DNA of 54,333 nt from Streptomyces scopuliridis RB72 (GTDB lineage Bacteria; Actinomycetota; Actinomycetes; Streptomycetales; Streptomycetaceae), in contig NZ_JOEI01000038.1 of NCBI RefSeq assembly GCF_000718095.1, positions 1-54,333 on the forward strand, written 5' to 3'. The notes beneath the pieces were generated by a model. That model worked only from the letters and a program-made list of their open reading frames with translations, did no database searches and was not told the origin of the DNA. Within the stretch, counting starts at the first letter, position 1. The number at the start of each line of letters is the position of its first letter. The position numbers were made by a program, and so were the translations under genes. Shown one piece after another: positions 16,954 through 26,988 of the stretch.

Positions 16954-18365
16954 GCCCCGTCGTACCGGAGCCGCTGCTGCGTGAACTCGGCCGCACCGAG
17001 GGCGGATCCGAAGCCCTCGGGCTGCTCGTGCGCGATCAGCACACGCGCCGGCTCGTGCTGCTGCGGGCCCTGCTCGACGCGGCGTCCGCCGCCCCCGCCG
17101 CCGTCTGCCCGCCCGGCCGGCTCGACCGGCTGCGCCAGGACTGGGCGCTGCTGGAGACCGCCGAACGCGCCGACCGGGCCGCCGCGCGCTCCGTCCTGCT
17201 CCATCCGCTGGCGGGCCCCTGGGCGCAGCGCTGTCTGCGCGGCCTCACCGCCGCCGCGCCGACCCGCGAACTCGCCGCCGATCTGGCCCACTTCAGCGCC
17301 CTCGCGGCGGCGGCGGCGATCCGCGCCGGGCTGTCCTTCGAGGCGCGCCTCACCGCCCCCGACGGACTGCTCGTCCTGCCCACACTGGGCGCGCTGCGCA
17401 CCGGCCCGGGGGTGCGCACGGTGGTCGGTATCGCCCAGGCCGAAGGGAAGGTGACGCTCCGTCAGGAGGGCGCCGGAGCCGTCACCGTACGACTCGGCGA
17501 CGACGGCACACACTCCGACGACCCACGCTGGCTGCCCGTGCTCACGCTCCCCGCCGTACTGCCCGGCACCGCGCCCGTACCGCTGGACGACCTCGATCCG
17601 TACCGCACCGCCGGCAGCGGGCTCCAGCGGTTCGGGCTCTCCTCCGTCGCCGGCCTCGACGAAAGCGAACGCGCGGCCTGGCGGGAGCTGTGGGCCGGGG
17701 TGGCGCCCATGCTCCGGATCGGCGGCGCCCACCGCACCGCCGAGACGGCGGCCCTGCTGCGCTGTCTGGTCCCGCTCTCCCCGCCGCCCGGCTCCACCTC
17801 CGGGGTCCTCACCGCCACCGGCTCCCCGTCCACCCGCGAGGGCGCGGCGCAGTGCAGCGGGACCCGGCGCGAGGCGTTCGGCGCGATCCTCAGCAGCAGG
17901 CCCGCCACCGCCGCCCACTTCGCGTCGACCCTCGTCCACGAACTCCAGCACACCAAACTCGCGGCGCTCGCCGCCCTCACCCCACTGCACCACGAGGACG
18001 CGACACCACGGCACTTCGCGCCCTGGCGCCCCGACGCCAGGCCCTTCGACGGACTCCTCCAGGGCGCCTACTCGCATATCGCGCTCGCCGACTACTGGCA
18101 GCGCTGCGCCCTGGGTACGGACCGCCCCTCCGCCCGCGATCTGGCCTGGGCCGAGCACGCCCGCTGCCAGCAGCAGGTCGGCGCGGTCCTGCCGGTGCTG
18201 GCGGCCTCCGGCGCGCTGACCCCGGCGGGCCGCGTGCTCGTCAACGAGATGATCTCCATGTACCACCGTCTTGCCGACGCACCCCCACCGCCCGGACATC
18301 TCGCCCGAGCGGTGGCGTATGTACGCACCGCACGCATGATCTGGCGCCAAAGGAACGCAAGTTAA
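16950..18365 (+). CDS. aKG-HExxH-type peptide beta-hydroxylase
   Basis: A 471-residue protein with HELQH at residues 330-334 and the conserved continuation (PRHFAPWRPDARPFDGLLQG) of the HExxH module associated with FxsB proteins. That family is now regarded as Fe(II)/alpha-ketoglutarate-dependent peptide beta-hydroxylases rather than proteases. In many Fxs loci the module is fused to FxsB and may be degenerate; here it is a separate gene with the metal motif intact, so it is probably active on the precursor. Start GTG 16950 overlaps the fxsB stop (GTGA). The gene ends with TAA at 18363-18365. Confidence 0.85.
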   Translation: MSPVVPEPLLRELGRTEGGSEALGLLVRDQHTRRLVLLRALLDAASAAPAAVCPPGRLDRLRQDWALLETAERADRAAARSVLLHPLAGPWAQRCLRGLTAAAPTRELAADLAHFSALAAAAAIRAGLSFEARLTAPDGLLVLPTLGALRTGPGVRTVVGIAQAEGKVTLRQEGAGAVTVRLGDDGTHSDDPRWLPVLTLPAVLPGTAPVPLDDLDPYRTAGSGLQRFGLSSVAGLDESERAAWRELWAGVAPMLRIGGAHRTAETAALLRCLVPLSPPPGSTSGVLTATGSPSTREGAAQCSGTRREAFGAILSSRPATAAHFASTLVHELQHTKLAALAALTPLHHEDATPRHFAPWRPDARPFDGLLQGAYSHIALADYWQRCALGTDRPSARDLAWAEHARCQQQVGAVLPVLAASGALTPAGRVLVNEMISMYHRLADAPPPPGHLARAVAYVRTARMIWRQRNAS

Positions 18366-18443
18366 TGCGGCGCGCACCTGGATGGATTCCGCGGGCACAG
18401 GGGTATGTTAAAAGGGCGTATGACGAAGCAGGGAGACGGTCGA

Positions 18444-21400
18444 ATGCCCGGAGCGCGTAAGTCAGTTGGAGCAACCGGGACGCAGGCTGTCACCATCAGT
18501 TTCGCCGGTTTCAACCGAGCCTGGGCGGCCTGGATCGGGGACCGGCTCCAGCGCCGCGGGCTCTCGGTCGTCTACCAGCGGTGGGACCCGCCGGTGGAGA
18601 CATCGCTGGAGGAGTCTTTAGAAGACCTGCTGCTGGCGCCGGGGCCCATTCTCGTGATCCTCAGCGACTGGTACTTCCAGCTCGGCCCGCGCAGCCACGA
18701 CGAGTGGAACCGCGCGCTGCGCCAGGTGGTCGCGGCCCAGCCCGACCGGTTCGCGGCCGTCACGGTCACCACGTCCGCGCTGCCCGGCGCCACCACCGTC
18801 TTCGCCGCCGCCGATCTGACCACCGTCGGTGAGTCGGAGGCCGAGCGGCGCGTCCTGGTCCGCCTCGGACTGCCCACCGACCCGCTGCCCGATCTCGGCG
18901 AGGCGCGGTACGGCCCGCGCTATCCCGCCGACACCCCCGACGTGTGGGGCGGGGTCCCGCGCCGCAACACCCGCTTCACCGGGCGCGAGACGCTGCTCAA
19001 CAACGCGTACCAGGCGCTCCAGGAAGCCGGCGGCGGCGCCGGTGTGGTGACGCTGCACGGCATGTCGGGCGTGGGCAAGACCCAGCTGGCCGCCGAGTAC
19101 GTGTACCGCTTCGGCGCCGAGTACGACGTGGTGTGGTGGGTCTCCGCCGACAAGCGGGTCACCTGCCGGCAGAAACTCGCCGAACTCGCCCCGGCGCTCG
19201 GCCTGTCCACCGGTGTGGAGTACGGCGAGCGGCTGCGCGCCGCCCGGGACGCGCTGCGCCGCGGCGATCCGTACCGGCGCTGGCTGCTGATCCTGGACGG
19301 GGCCGACGAACCCGACCAGATCTGGGACCTGGTGCCGACCGGTCCCGGCCATGTGCTGATCACGGCGCGCAACCCGGAGTGGGGCGAGCACAACAGCGGT
19401 CTGGTGGAGGTGCCGGTCTACGAGCGCGAGGAGTCGGTCGCGTTCATCCGGCGCCGCGCCCCGCGACTGACTCACGCGGAGGCCGACCAGCTCGCGGAGG
19501 CCCTCGAAGACCTGCCGCTGCTGCTGGACCAGACCGCGGGCTGGCTCAATGACTCGGACATGTCGGTCGACCAGTACATCGAGCTGCTGGAGGACGGCAT
19601 CGACCAGGATGTCGTACGGGTCTCCGCCGACTTCCCGCTCGCCTTCCAGACCGGCTGGTCGATACTGCTCAACAAACTCCGCGAGACCGTCCCCGAATCC
19701 GTCGATCTGCTCCGGCTGTGCACCTTCTTCGCGCCGGGCGCCATCCCCGTACGGCTGGTGCGCGACCTGCCCGTGGACACGCTCCCGGAGAAGCTGCGCG
19801 GACTGGTCGACGATCCGGTGCGCTGGGCGCGGGCGATCAACAAGCTGCGGCAGTACGCCGTCGTACGGGCCGCCGGGGTCGGCGAGCGCGAGGTCCATGA
19901 CTCGGTGCACGACGCCGGACTCGTCGGTGTCACCGGCGACACCCTGTACATGCACCGTATGGTCCACCAGATCGTCCACCAGGACATGCCCGAGCAGGAC
20001 CACAAGGACTTCATCGAGGTGGTGCGCCGGGCGCTGGTGGCGGCCGACCCGGGCCGGGCGACCGACACCCGGCTCTGGCCCCGGTACGCGGAGATCACCC
20101 CGCACCTCAAGTGGGCCGATGTCCTGAAGAGCACCGACCCGGCGGTGCACGGCCTCATCCTCAACTGCCTGCGCTACATGTATCTCTCGGGGGAGTACCG
20201 CGCGGGCATCAAGCTCGGCCGGCGCGCGCTGGCGGCCTGGCGGCAGCTCCTCGGCGAGACGCACCCGAGGATCTGGGACGTGAGCTACCACTACGCCAAC
20301 CTGATGCGCGCGGTGGGCGACTACGCGGGCACCGAAGCCATCGAGCGCGCCGCCGTCGAGCATCTGCGCACCGAGCGCGGCCCGAAGGACCTGGAGCATC
20401 TGCGGGCCTCCGGAGGGCTCGCCGCCGATCTGCGCGGCCTCGGCCGGTATGAGGAGTCCCTGGAGATCTGCTCCTGGATGCTGATCTGCTACCGCGAGCT
20501 CCTGGGCGAACAGGACTCCCGTACCCTCAATGCCCAGAACAACCTGGCCGTCTCGCTGCGGCTGCTCGGCCGGTACGAGGAGTCCCTCGACCTCAACCGG
20601 CGGACGCTGGAGGCCCGTCGGCAGACGCTGCGCCTGCGGCACAACTGGACCCTCGTCTCAGAGATCAACTACGCCACCGACCTGCGGCTGCTCGGCCGGT
20701 ACAACGAGGCGGAATCGCTCCAGTCGCAGAGCGTGCGCGTCCACCGGATGGTGATGGGCCGGGACAACCCCCAGACACTGCTCGCCGAGCACAATCTCGC
20801 GCTGTGCCTGTACCGCTCGGGCGAACGCGGCAAGGCGGCCGTGCTGTTCACCCAGGTCCTGGAGAACTGCGAGCGGGTCCTCGGCGAACACGACCCGCTG
20901 ACCATGATGTTCGCGGCCGGCCAGAGCTGCTTCGCCCGCGAGCACGGCGACATCGACCAGGCCATGGACATAAGTGACAAGGTCGTCCACGGCTATCTGG
21001 CGATGCTCGGGGAAGGCCATCCGTTCGTCGCGGGAGCCCGCGCCAACCACGCCCTGATCCTGCGCAATGTGGGGGAGCGGGAGCAGGCGCACGCACTGAT
21101 CGAGGACTCCCTCGCCGATATGACCCGGGCCGTCGGCGAGCGGCATCCCTGGACGCTGGGCTGCGCCATCAACGCCTCGGCTCTGCGGAATCTCGTGGGC
21201 GACCCGGAGGGCGCCGCCGTGCTGACCGGCGACACCATCACCCGCGCCACCGAGACACTCGGCAGGACCCATCCGCTGACGCTCTCGGCCCGGATCGCGC
21301 ACGCGGCGGATCTGCGGGCCCTGCGGGAGGGGCAGCGGGCGGAGAAGGCCGAGGGGGAGGCGCTGGACGACCTGGCGTCGACGCTGGGCGCGCAGCATGT

Positions 21401-21464
21401 CCACACCATCGCGGCCCGGTCCCGTAACCGCCCCTACTGGGACTTCGAGCCGCCGATCGTCTGA
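18444..21464 (+). CDS. fxsT: TIR-NB-ARC-TPR protein of the Fxs system
   Basis: A 1006-residue signalling NTPase. Residues 14-100 form a TIR domain (VTISFAGFNRAWAAWIGDRL, LVILSDWY), with Glu87 in SHDEWNRA a possible NADase glutamate. Residues 170-450 form NB-ARC: PRRNTRFTGRE, Walker A GMSGVGKT (206-213) and Walker B LLILDGADE. The rest is about ten TPRs with the repeating pattern LLGRYEESL...NLA. This matches the FxSxx-COOH-system TPR family. ATG 18444 has GGGAG at 8 nt; ATG 18420 and 18405 are in-frame alternatives. Codon 59 is TTA (18618-18620), so expression should depend on bldA. It ends at a strong terminator. Confidence 0.88.
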   Translation: MPGARKSVGATGTQAVTISFAGFNRAWAAWIGDRLQRRGLSVVYQRWDPPVETSLEESLEDLLLAPGPILVILSDWYFQLGPRSHDEWNRALRQVVAAQPDRFAAVTVTTSALPGATTVFAAADLTTVGESEAERRVLVRLGLPTDPLPDLGEARYGPRYPADTPDVWGGVPRRNTRFTGRETLLNNAYQALQEAGGGAGVVTLHGMSGVGKTQLAAEYVYRFGAEYDVVWWVSADKRVTCRQKLAELAPALGLSTGVEYGERLRAARDALRRGDPYRRWLLILDGADEPDQIWDLVPTGPGHVLITARNPEWGEHNSGLVEVPVYEREESVAFIRRRAPRLTHAEADQLAEALEDLPLLLDQTAGWLNDSDMSVDQYIELLEDGIDQDVVRVSADFPLAFQTGWSILLNKLRETVPESVDLLRLCTFFAPGAIPVRLVRDLPVDTLPEKLRGLVDDPVRWARAINKLRQYAVVRAAGVGEREVHDSVHDAGLVGVTGDTLYMHRMVHQIVHQDMPEQDHKDFIEVVRRALVAADPGRATDTRLWPRYAEITPHLKWADVLKSTDPAVHGLILNCLRYMYLSGEYRAGIKLGRRALAAWRQLLGETHPRIWDVSYHYANLMRAVGDYAGTEAIERAAVEHLRTERGPKDLEHLRASGGLAADLRGLGRYEESLEICSWMLICYRELLGEQDSRTLNAQNNLAVSLRLLGRYEESLDLNRRTLEARRQTLRLRHNWTLVSEINYATDLRLLGRYNEAESLQSQSVRVHRMVMGRDNPQTLLAEHNLALCLYRSGERGKAAVLFTQVLENCERVLGEHDPLTMMFAAGQSCFAREHGDIDQAMDISDKVVHGYLAMLGEGHPFVAGARANHALILRNVGEREQAHALIEDSLADMTRAVGERHPWTLGCAINASALRNLVGDPEGAAVLTGDTITRATETLGRTHPLTLSARIAHAADLRALREGQRAEKAEGEALDDLASTLGAQHVHTIAARSRNRPYWDFEPPIV

Positions 21465-21485
21465 CGCCGGGGAAGCCGGGCAAAG

Positions 21486-21530
21486 CCGGAGGGCCCGGTC
21501 CCGCGAAGATCGCGGGGCCGGGCCCTCCGG
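21486..21530. terminator. Strong bidirectional terminator between fxsT and kgd
   Basis: A 21-bp stem (21486-21506 with 21510-21530; a single G-T pair) closed by a 3-nt loop. It is built on CCGGAGGGCCCGG on one side and its complement on the other. It sits between convergent genes, 22 bp past the fxsT stop and 18 bp from the kgd stop, so it serves both strands and marks the end of the VMAP/Fxs locus. Confidence 0.85.
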
Positions 21531-21547
21531 TACGTACGGCGGGTCCG

Positions 21548-24500
21548 TCAGGCGTCGAAGACCTCGTTGACCAGCTGCTGCTGCTCGGCCTGGTGGCGCT
21601 TGGCCGAGCCGACCGCCGGGGACGAGGAGTGCGGACGCGAGATACGGCGCAGCCGCTCGCCGTGCGGCACATCCGCGCCGACCGCCAGGTCCAGGTGGTC
21701 GATCAGGTTGAGCGCGATGAACGGCCAGGCACCCTGGTTCGCCGGCTCCTCCTGGGCCCACAGGTACTTCTCGGCGTTCGGGAACTTGGCGATCTCGGCC
21801 TGGAGTTCCGCACCCGGCAGCGGGTACAGGCGCTCCAGACGCAGGATCGCGGTGTCCGTCACGCCACGCTTCTGCCGCTCGGCGTCGAGGTCGTAGTAGA
21901 CCTTGCCGGCGGTGAAGACGACCTTGCGCACGGCGTTCGGGTCCACGCTCGTGTCGCCGATCACCGGGCGGAAGCCGCCGGTGGTGAACTCCTCCGCCTT
22001 GGACGCCGCGGCCTTCAGACGCAGCATCGACTTCGGGGTGAAGACGACCAGCGGCTTGTGGTGCGGGTTGTGGACCTGCCAGCGCAGCAGGTGGAAGTAG
22101 TTCGACGGCAGGGTCGGCATGGCGACCGTCATGTTGTTCTGCGCGCACATCTGGAGGAAGCGCTCCGGGCGGGCGGACGAGTGGTCCGGGCCCTGGCCCT
22201 CGTAGCCGTGCGGCAGCAGCAGCGTGACGCCGGAGGTCTGGCCCCACTTCTGCTCGGCCGACGAGATGAACTCGTCCACGACGGTCTGCGCGCCGTTGAC
22301 GAAGTCACCGAACTGGGCCTCCCACATGACCAGCGCGTCCGGCCTGGCCAGCGAGTAGCCGTACTCGAAGCCCATCGCCGCGTACTCACTGAGCAGCGAG
22401 TCGTAGACGTTGTAGCGGGCCTGCTCGTCGGTCAGGTACTGGAGCGGGGTGTAGTCCTCGCCCGTGCCCTGGTCGACCAGGACCGCGTGGCGCTGGCCGA
22501 ACGTACCGCGGCGGGTGTCCTGTCCGGAGAGCCGGACCGGCGTGCCCTCCATCAGCAGCGAGCCGATGGCGAGGGTCTCACCCATGCCCCAGTCGATCGT
22601 GCCGTCCTCCACCGAGGCCGCCCGGCGCTGCATCTGCGGCATCAGGCGCGGGTGGACGGTGACCGTGTCGGGGATGTTGACCTGCGACTCGGCGATCCGC
22701 TTGACGACCTCCTGGGAGACCGCGGTGGTGACGGCCACCGGGAACTCCGCCTGGGCGTCCGGCACCTGGGCCGTGCCCGGGTGCGAGGTGGCCTCGCGGA
22801 CCTCCGCGAAGACCTTCTCCAGCTGGCCCTGGAAGTCCTGGAGCGCCTGCTCCGCCTCTTCCAGCGTGATGTCGCCGCGGCCGATCAGCGACTCGGTGTA
22901 GAGCTTGCGCACCGAGCGCTTCTTGTCGATCAGCCGGACCATCTGCGGATTGGTGAACTGCGGGTTGTCGCCCTCGTTGTGACCGCGGCGGCGGTAGCAG
23001 ATGAGGTCGATCACGACATCCTTGTTGAACGTCTGGCGGAACTCGAAGGCGAGCCGTCCGACGCGGACCACGGCCTCCGGGTCGTCACCGTTCACATGGA
23101 TGATCGGCGCCTCGATCATGCGGGCCACGTCCGTGGCGTACATGGAGGAGCGCGACGCCTCGGGGGCGGCGGTGAAGCCGACCTGGTTGTTGATCACGAT
23201 GTGGACCGTGCCGCCGGTGCGGTAGCCGCGCAGCTGCGACATGTTAAGCGTCTCGGCGACCACACCCTGGCCCGCGAAGGCCGCGTCGCCGTGCAGCGCG
23301 AGCGGCAGGACCGTGAAGTCCGTACCGCCCTTGTTGATGATGTCCTGCTTGGCGCGGACGACGCCCTCCAGGACCGGGTCCACCGCCTCCAGGTGCGAGG
23401 GGTTGGCGGTCAGCGAGACCTTGATCTGCTCGCCGTCCAGACCGGTGAAGGTGCCCTCGGCGCCCAGGTGGTACTTCACATCGCCGGAGCCGTGCATCGA
23501 CTTCGGGTCGAGGTTGCCCTCGAACTCCCGGAAGATCTGCGCGTACGACTTGCCCACGATGTTGGCGAGGACGTTCAGCCGGCCGCGGTGGGCCATGCCG
23601 ATGACGACCTCGTCGAGCCGCGACTCGGCGGCGGAGTCGATGACCGCGTCGAGCAGCGGGATGACGGACTCGCCGCCCTCCAGCGAGAACCGCTTCTGGC
23701 CGACGTACTTCGTCTGCAGGAAGGTCTCGAACGCCTCGGCCGCGTTGAGCCTGCGCAGGATCCGCAGCTGCTCCTCGCGCTCCGGCTTGGCGCGCGGACG
23801 CTCGACCCGGTCCTGGAGCCACTTGCGCTGCTTCGGGTCCTGGATGTGCATGAACTCGATGCCGGTGGTGCGGCAGTACGACTCACGCAGCACGCCCAGG
23901 ATGTCGCGCAGCTTCATCATGGACTTGCCGGCGAAGCCACCGACCGCGAACTCCCGCTCCAGGTCCCACAGCGTGAGCCCGTGCTCGGTGATGTCCAGGT
24001 CGGGGTGCTTGCGCTGGAGGTAGTCCAACGGGTCGGTGTCGGCCATGACATGGCCGCGGACCCGGTAGGAGTGGATCAGCTCGAAGACCCGGGCGGGCTT
24101 GGTGACGTCCTCGTCGTGCGAGGCGTCGATGTCCTTGAGCCAGCGCACCGGCTCGTACGGGATGCGCAGCGCCTGGAAGATCTCGTCGTAGAACTCGTTC
24201 TCGCCGAGCAGCAGTTGGCTGACGATCCGCAGGAACTCGCCGGACGCGGCGCCCTGGATGACGCGGTGGTCGTACGTCGAGGTCAGCGTCATGACCTTGG
24301 AGATGCCCAGCTTGTTCAGGGTGTCCTGGGACGTGCCCTGGAACTCGGCCGGGTAGTCCATGGATCCGACGCCCATGATGACCGACTGACCGGGCATCAG
24401 ACGCGGTACGGAGTGGACCGTGCCGAGACCGCCCGGGTTGGTCAGCGAGACGGTGACGCCGGTGAAGTCGTCCATCGTCAGCTTGTTGTTGCGGGCGCGG

Positions 24501-25411
24501 CGGACGATGTCCTCGTACGCCTGCCAGAACTCGAAGAAGTTGAGCGTCTCGGCCTTCTTGATGCCGGCGACGACGAGCTGGCGGTCGCCGTTCGGCTTCA
24601 CCAGGTCGATGGCCAGACCGAAGTTGATGTGCTCCGGCTTGACGAGGGTCGGCTTGCCGTCCTTCTCCGCGTACGAGTGGTTCATTGACGGCATGGCCTT
24701 GATGGCCTGCACCATCGCGTACCCGATGAGGTGCGTGAAGGAAATCTTGCCGCCACGCGCGCGCTTCAGGTGGTTGTTGATGACGATGCGGTTGTCGAAG
24801 AGGAGCTTCACCGGGACCGCGCGCACGGACGTGGCCGTGGGCATCTCCAGCGAGGCGTTCATGTTCTTCGCGACGGCGGCGGACGGGCCACGCAGCGTCA
24901 CGTACTCCGGGCCCTCGGGAGCCGCGGTGGCCTCGCCGGCGGGCTTGGCCTTCACCGGGGCGGGGGCCGCCGGGGGCTTCACGGGAGCGGCGGGCCGCAC
25001 GGGCGCCGGGGCGGCTGCGGCGGGCTTCGCCGGAGCGGCCGGGGCCGCGGCCGGGGCGGCGGGCTGTGCCGGAGCGGGAGCCTGCGCCTGGGCCGGAGCC
25101 GCGGGCCGCGCCGGGGCGGCGGGCGCCGAGGGGGCAGGGGCGGTCGCCTGGGTCGTGGTCGTGGGCACCGCAGCCCCCGCGGCTGCGGTCGCCTTGGCCT
25201 CATCGGACCTGTCCGCCGTACCGGGAGTGCCCGGCTTGTAGTCGGCGAAGAAGTCCCACCAGGCACGGTCAACCGAATTCGGATCCTGGAGGTACTGCTG
25301 GTAGATCTCGTCGACAAGCCACTCATTGGCACCGAAGGCCGCGGCAGGGTTCTTGCCCTGCCCGTCTTCGTCGGTCGAGATGCTCGCGTTACTGGGGGAC
25401 TGAGACGACAC
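21548..25411 (-). CDS. kgd: Multifunctional 2-oxoglutarate dehydrogenase E1/E2 (Kgd)
   Basis: A 1287-residue actinobacterial fusion enzyme of the TCA cycle. Residues 20-60 are an E1-type N-terminal helix ([20 protein letters not shown]). About 65-190 is an Ala/Pro-rich linker. About 195-440 is an E2 acyltransferase core ([18 protein letters not shown]). From about 460 is the thiamine-dependent E1 ([43 protein letters not shown]). It decarboxylates 2-oxoglutarate and passes the product to E2/E3 partners. The start is GTG 25411 (VSSQSPSN...); the frame is open to 25462 but starting there lacks support. GarA/FHA control is known for the family. Full length and intact. Confidence 0.96.
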   Translation of the reverse strand: MSSQSPSNASISTDEDGQGKNPAAAFGANEWLVDEIYQQYLQDPNSVDRAWWDFFADYKPGTPGTADRSDEAKATAAAGAAVPTTTTQATAPAPSAPAAPARPAAPAQAQAPAPAQPAAPAAAPAAPAKPAAAAPAPVRPAAPVKPPAAPAPVKAKPAGEATAAPEGPEYVTLRGPSAAVAKNMNASLEMPTATSVRAVPVKLLFDNRIVINNHLKRARGGKISFTHLIGYAMVQAIKAMPSMNHSYAEKDGKPTLVKPEHINFGLAIDLVKPNGDRQLVVAGIKKAETLNFFEFWQAYEDIVRRARNNKLTMDDFTGVTVSLTNPGGLGTVHSVPRLMPGQSVIMGVGSMDYPAEFQGTSQDTLNKLGISKVMTLTSTYDHRVIQGAASGEFLRIVSQLLLGENEFYDEIFQALRIPYEPVRWLKDIDASHDEDVTKPARVFELIHSYRVRGHVMADTDPLDYLQRKHPDLDITEHGLTLWDLEREFAVGGFAGKSMMKLRDILGVLRESYCRTTGIEFMHIQDPKQRKWLQDRVERPRAKPEREEQLRILRRLNAAEAFETFLQTKYVGQKRFSLEGGESVIPLLDAVIDSAAESRLDEVVIGMAHRGRLNVLANIVGKSYAQIFREFEGNLDPKSMHGSGDVKYHLGAEGTFTGLDGEQIKVSLTANPSHLEAVDPVLEGVVRAKQDIINKGGTDFTVLPLALHGDAAFAGQGVVAETLNMSQLRGYRTGGTVHIVINNQVGFTAAPEASRSSMYATDVARMIEAPIIHVNGDDPEAVVRVGRLAFEFRQTFNKDVVIDLICYRRRGHNEGDNPQFTNPQMVRLIDKKRSVRKLYTESLIGRGDITLEEAEQALQDFQGQLEKVFAEVREATSHPGTAQVPDAQAEFPVAVTTAVSQEVVKRIAESQVNIPDTVTVHPRLMPQMQRRAASVEDGTIDWGMGETLAIGSLLMEGTPVRLSGQDTRRGTFGQRHAVLVDQGTGEDYTPLQYLTDEQARYNVYDSLLSEYAAMGFEYGYSLARPDALVMWEAQFGDFVNGAQTVVDEFISSAEQKWGQTSGVTLLLPHGYEGQGPDHSSARPERFLQMCAQNNMTVAMPTLPSNYFHLLRWQVHNPHHKPLVVFTPKSMLRLKAAASKAEEFTTGGFRPVIGDTSVDPNAVRKVVFTAGKVYYDLDAERQKRGVTDTAILRLERLYPLPGAELQAEIAKFPNAEKYLWAQEEPANQGAWPFIALNLIDHLDLAVGADVPHGERLRRISRPHSSSPAVGSAKRHQAEQQQLVNEVFDA

Positions 25412-25680
25412 GGCGTGAACCGCCCTCTTCCGCTTCACAAGGTGATGGACAGCGGGAATCAAGGCTACGCCTACCAGGCCAGCAGGTGGAGGCCGGGCGT
25501 GCCATCGTCGTGCAAGTCACATCGGACGGCGAGTTTCAGCGTAACAATTGGCGGGAAACAAGCCAGGTTCCGTTGTGCCGGGAACGCGTGACGCTCCGGG
25601 AACGGCCGGTACACGGCCTGTTGCTCGCCCGTCCCCGACTCCGTGTCCGGAGATCGTGCGCTTTCGCTTCGAACTCTACG

Positions 25681-26988
25681 TCAATGGCGGGGTCGCGGTG
25701 CTCCCGGCAGAGTGACCCGTATCAGGCAGCCACGGGCCGATTCGGCCACTCCTATCCGCCCGCCGTGCAGATCCACCGCCCAGCGGGCGATCGCCAGGCC
25801 CAGGCCCGTGCCGCCGTCGCTGCCGGGCCCGTGCGGGTACTGCGCGGTGCCCCGGTTGAACCTCTCGAAGACGCGGTGCCGCTCCTGCTCCGGGATGCCG
25901 GGCCCCTCGTCCTGCACCTCCAGCTCCAGCGACTCGGGGCCGGTGCCGCGCCGGGCCCGTACGGTGACCCGGCCGTGCGGCGGGCTGTGCTTGACCGCGT
26001 TGTCGATGAGGTTGGCGACGACCTGGTGCAGCCGCTCCGCGTCCGCGTGCGCGGTCAGCTCGGGCGGTGAGACGTCCAGGTGGAGATGTACGTCCGTACG
26101 GGTGTGATGGCCGGAGCCGGAGATCGGTCCGCGCTGTGAGGACGCCAGATTGGCCTCCTTCAGCACCCCGGAGAGATACGGCCAGACCTCGAAGCGCCGT
26201 GACCGAAGCGGTACGACCCCGTTGTCCAACCGGGACAGATCGAGCAGCGTCTCCGTCAGCCGGCCCAGCCGCTCGGTCTGCCGCAGGGCCGTGAGCATCG
26301 TCTCGGGGTCGGCGGGCGAGACCCCGTCCACGACGTTCTCCAGCACGGCGCGCAGGGCCGCGATGGGCGTGCGCAGCTCGTGCGAGACGTTGGCGATCAG
26401 CTCCTTGCGGTGCCGGTCCTCGGCCTCCAGGTCGTCGGCCATGCGATTGATCGTGGAGGCGAGGTCGCCCAGCTCGTCGCGGCGGTCCGCGCCGCTGACC
26501 CGGCGGGTGTAGTCGCCGTGCGAGATGCCCTTCGCGACCGTGTTCATCTCGTCGAGGGGCGCGGTCAGGCCGTGCGCCACGAACTGGGTGATGAGCAGCG
26601 TGGCGATCATCGAGAAGACGGTGATGAAGCGCAGCTCGGTCTCGGTGCGCAGCGCCACCATCAGCAGCCCGGTGGTGATGAAGACGGAGATGACGACGAG
26701 GGTGCCGAGCTTGGCCTTGATGGAGAAGGGCCGCAGCCCGGTGCCGTCGGGGCGGGGTCCTGGCCGGAATTCCAGGGGCGGAGGGCGTCGGGCGCCGCGG
26801 CTGTCGCGGGCACCACGGCTGTCGCGACGGTCGCCGGTCCCGGTGGAGCGGGTGCCGCGGGAGGCCCCGCCGGAGCCGGGCTTCCGCGGGGAGCCGGATG
26901 GGGCGGGGGCCGGCCGGGCGCTCCCGCCGTCGGCCCGGCTTCCAGCTCTTTCTCCGTCGGCGGCGTGGCCGTCACCCGGCCCGGTCAT
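25681..26988 (-). CDS. Two-component sensor histidine kinase with minimal sensor region
   Basis: A 435-residue kinase. A disordered Gly/Arg/Ser-rich N-terminus (1-88) precedes two membrane helices (about 95-112 and 119-140) separated by only a few residues, so there is almost no extracellular sensor. HAMP spans about 141-195, His203 lies in NVSHELRTPIA, and the ATPase boxes follow (NLIDNAVKHSPP, VQDEGPGIP, GTGLGLAIARW). It overlaps the response regulator stop (ATGA, 26985-26988), which defines the start, and is probably its cognate kinase. Having almost no periplasmic part, it may sense membrane state or a partner protein. Confidence 0.93.
   Translation of the reverse strand: MTGPGDGHAADGERAGSRADGGSARPAPAPSGSPRKPGSGGASRGTRSTGTGDRRDSRGARDSRGARRPPPLEFRPGPRPDGTGLRPFSIKAKLGTLVVISVFITTGLLMVALRTETELRFITVFSMIATLLITQFVAHGLTAPLDEMNTVAKGISHGDYTRRVSGADRRDELGDLASTINRMADDLEAEDRHRKELIANVSHELRTPIAALRAVLENVVDGVSPADPETMLTALRQTERLGRLTETLLDLSRLDNGVVPLRSRRFEVWPYLSGVLKEANLASSQRGPISGSGHHTRTDVHLHLDVSPPELTAHADAERLHQVVANLIDNAVKHSPPHGRVTVRARRGTGPESLELEVQDEGPGIPEQERHRVFERFNRGTAQYPHGPGSDGGTGLGLAIARWAVDLHGGRIGVAESARGCLIRVTLPGAPRPRH

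Noticed and set aside
21593..24688. 1031-codon plus-strand open frame opposite kgd
   Set aside because: It is the antisense shadow of the conserved Kgd protein, with Arg/Gly/Val-rich meaningless translation and no ribosome-binding site; long antisense frames are common in high-GC DNA.
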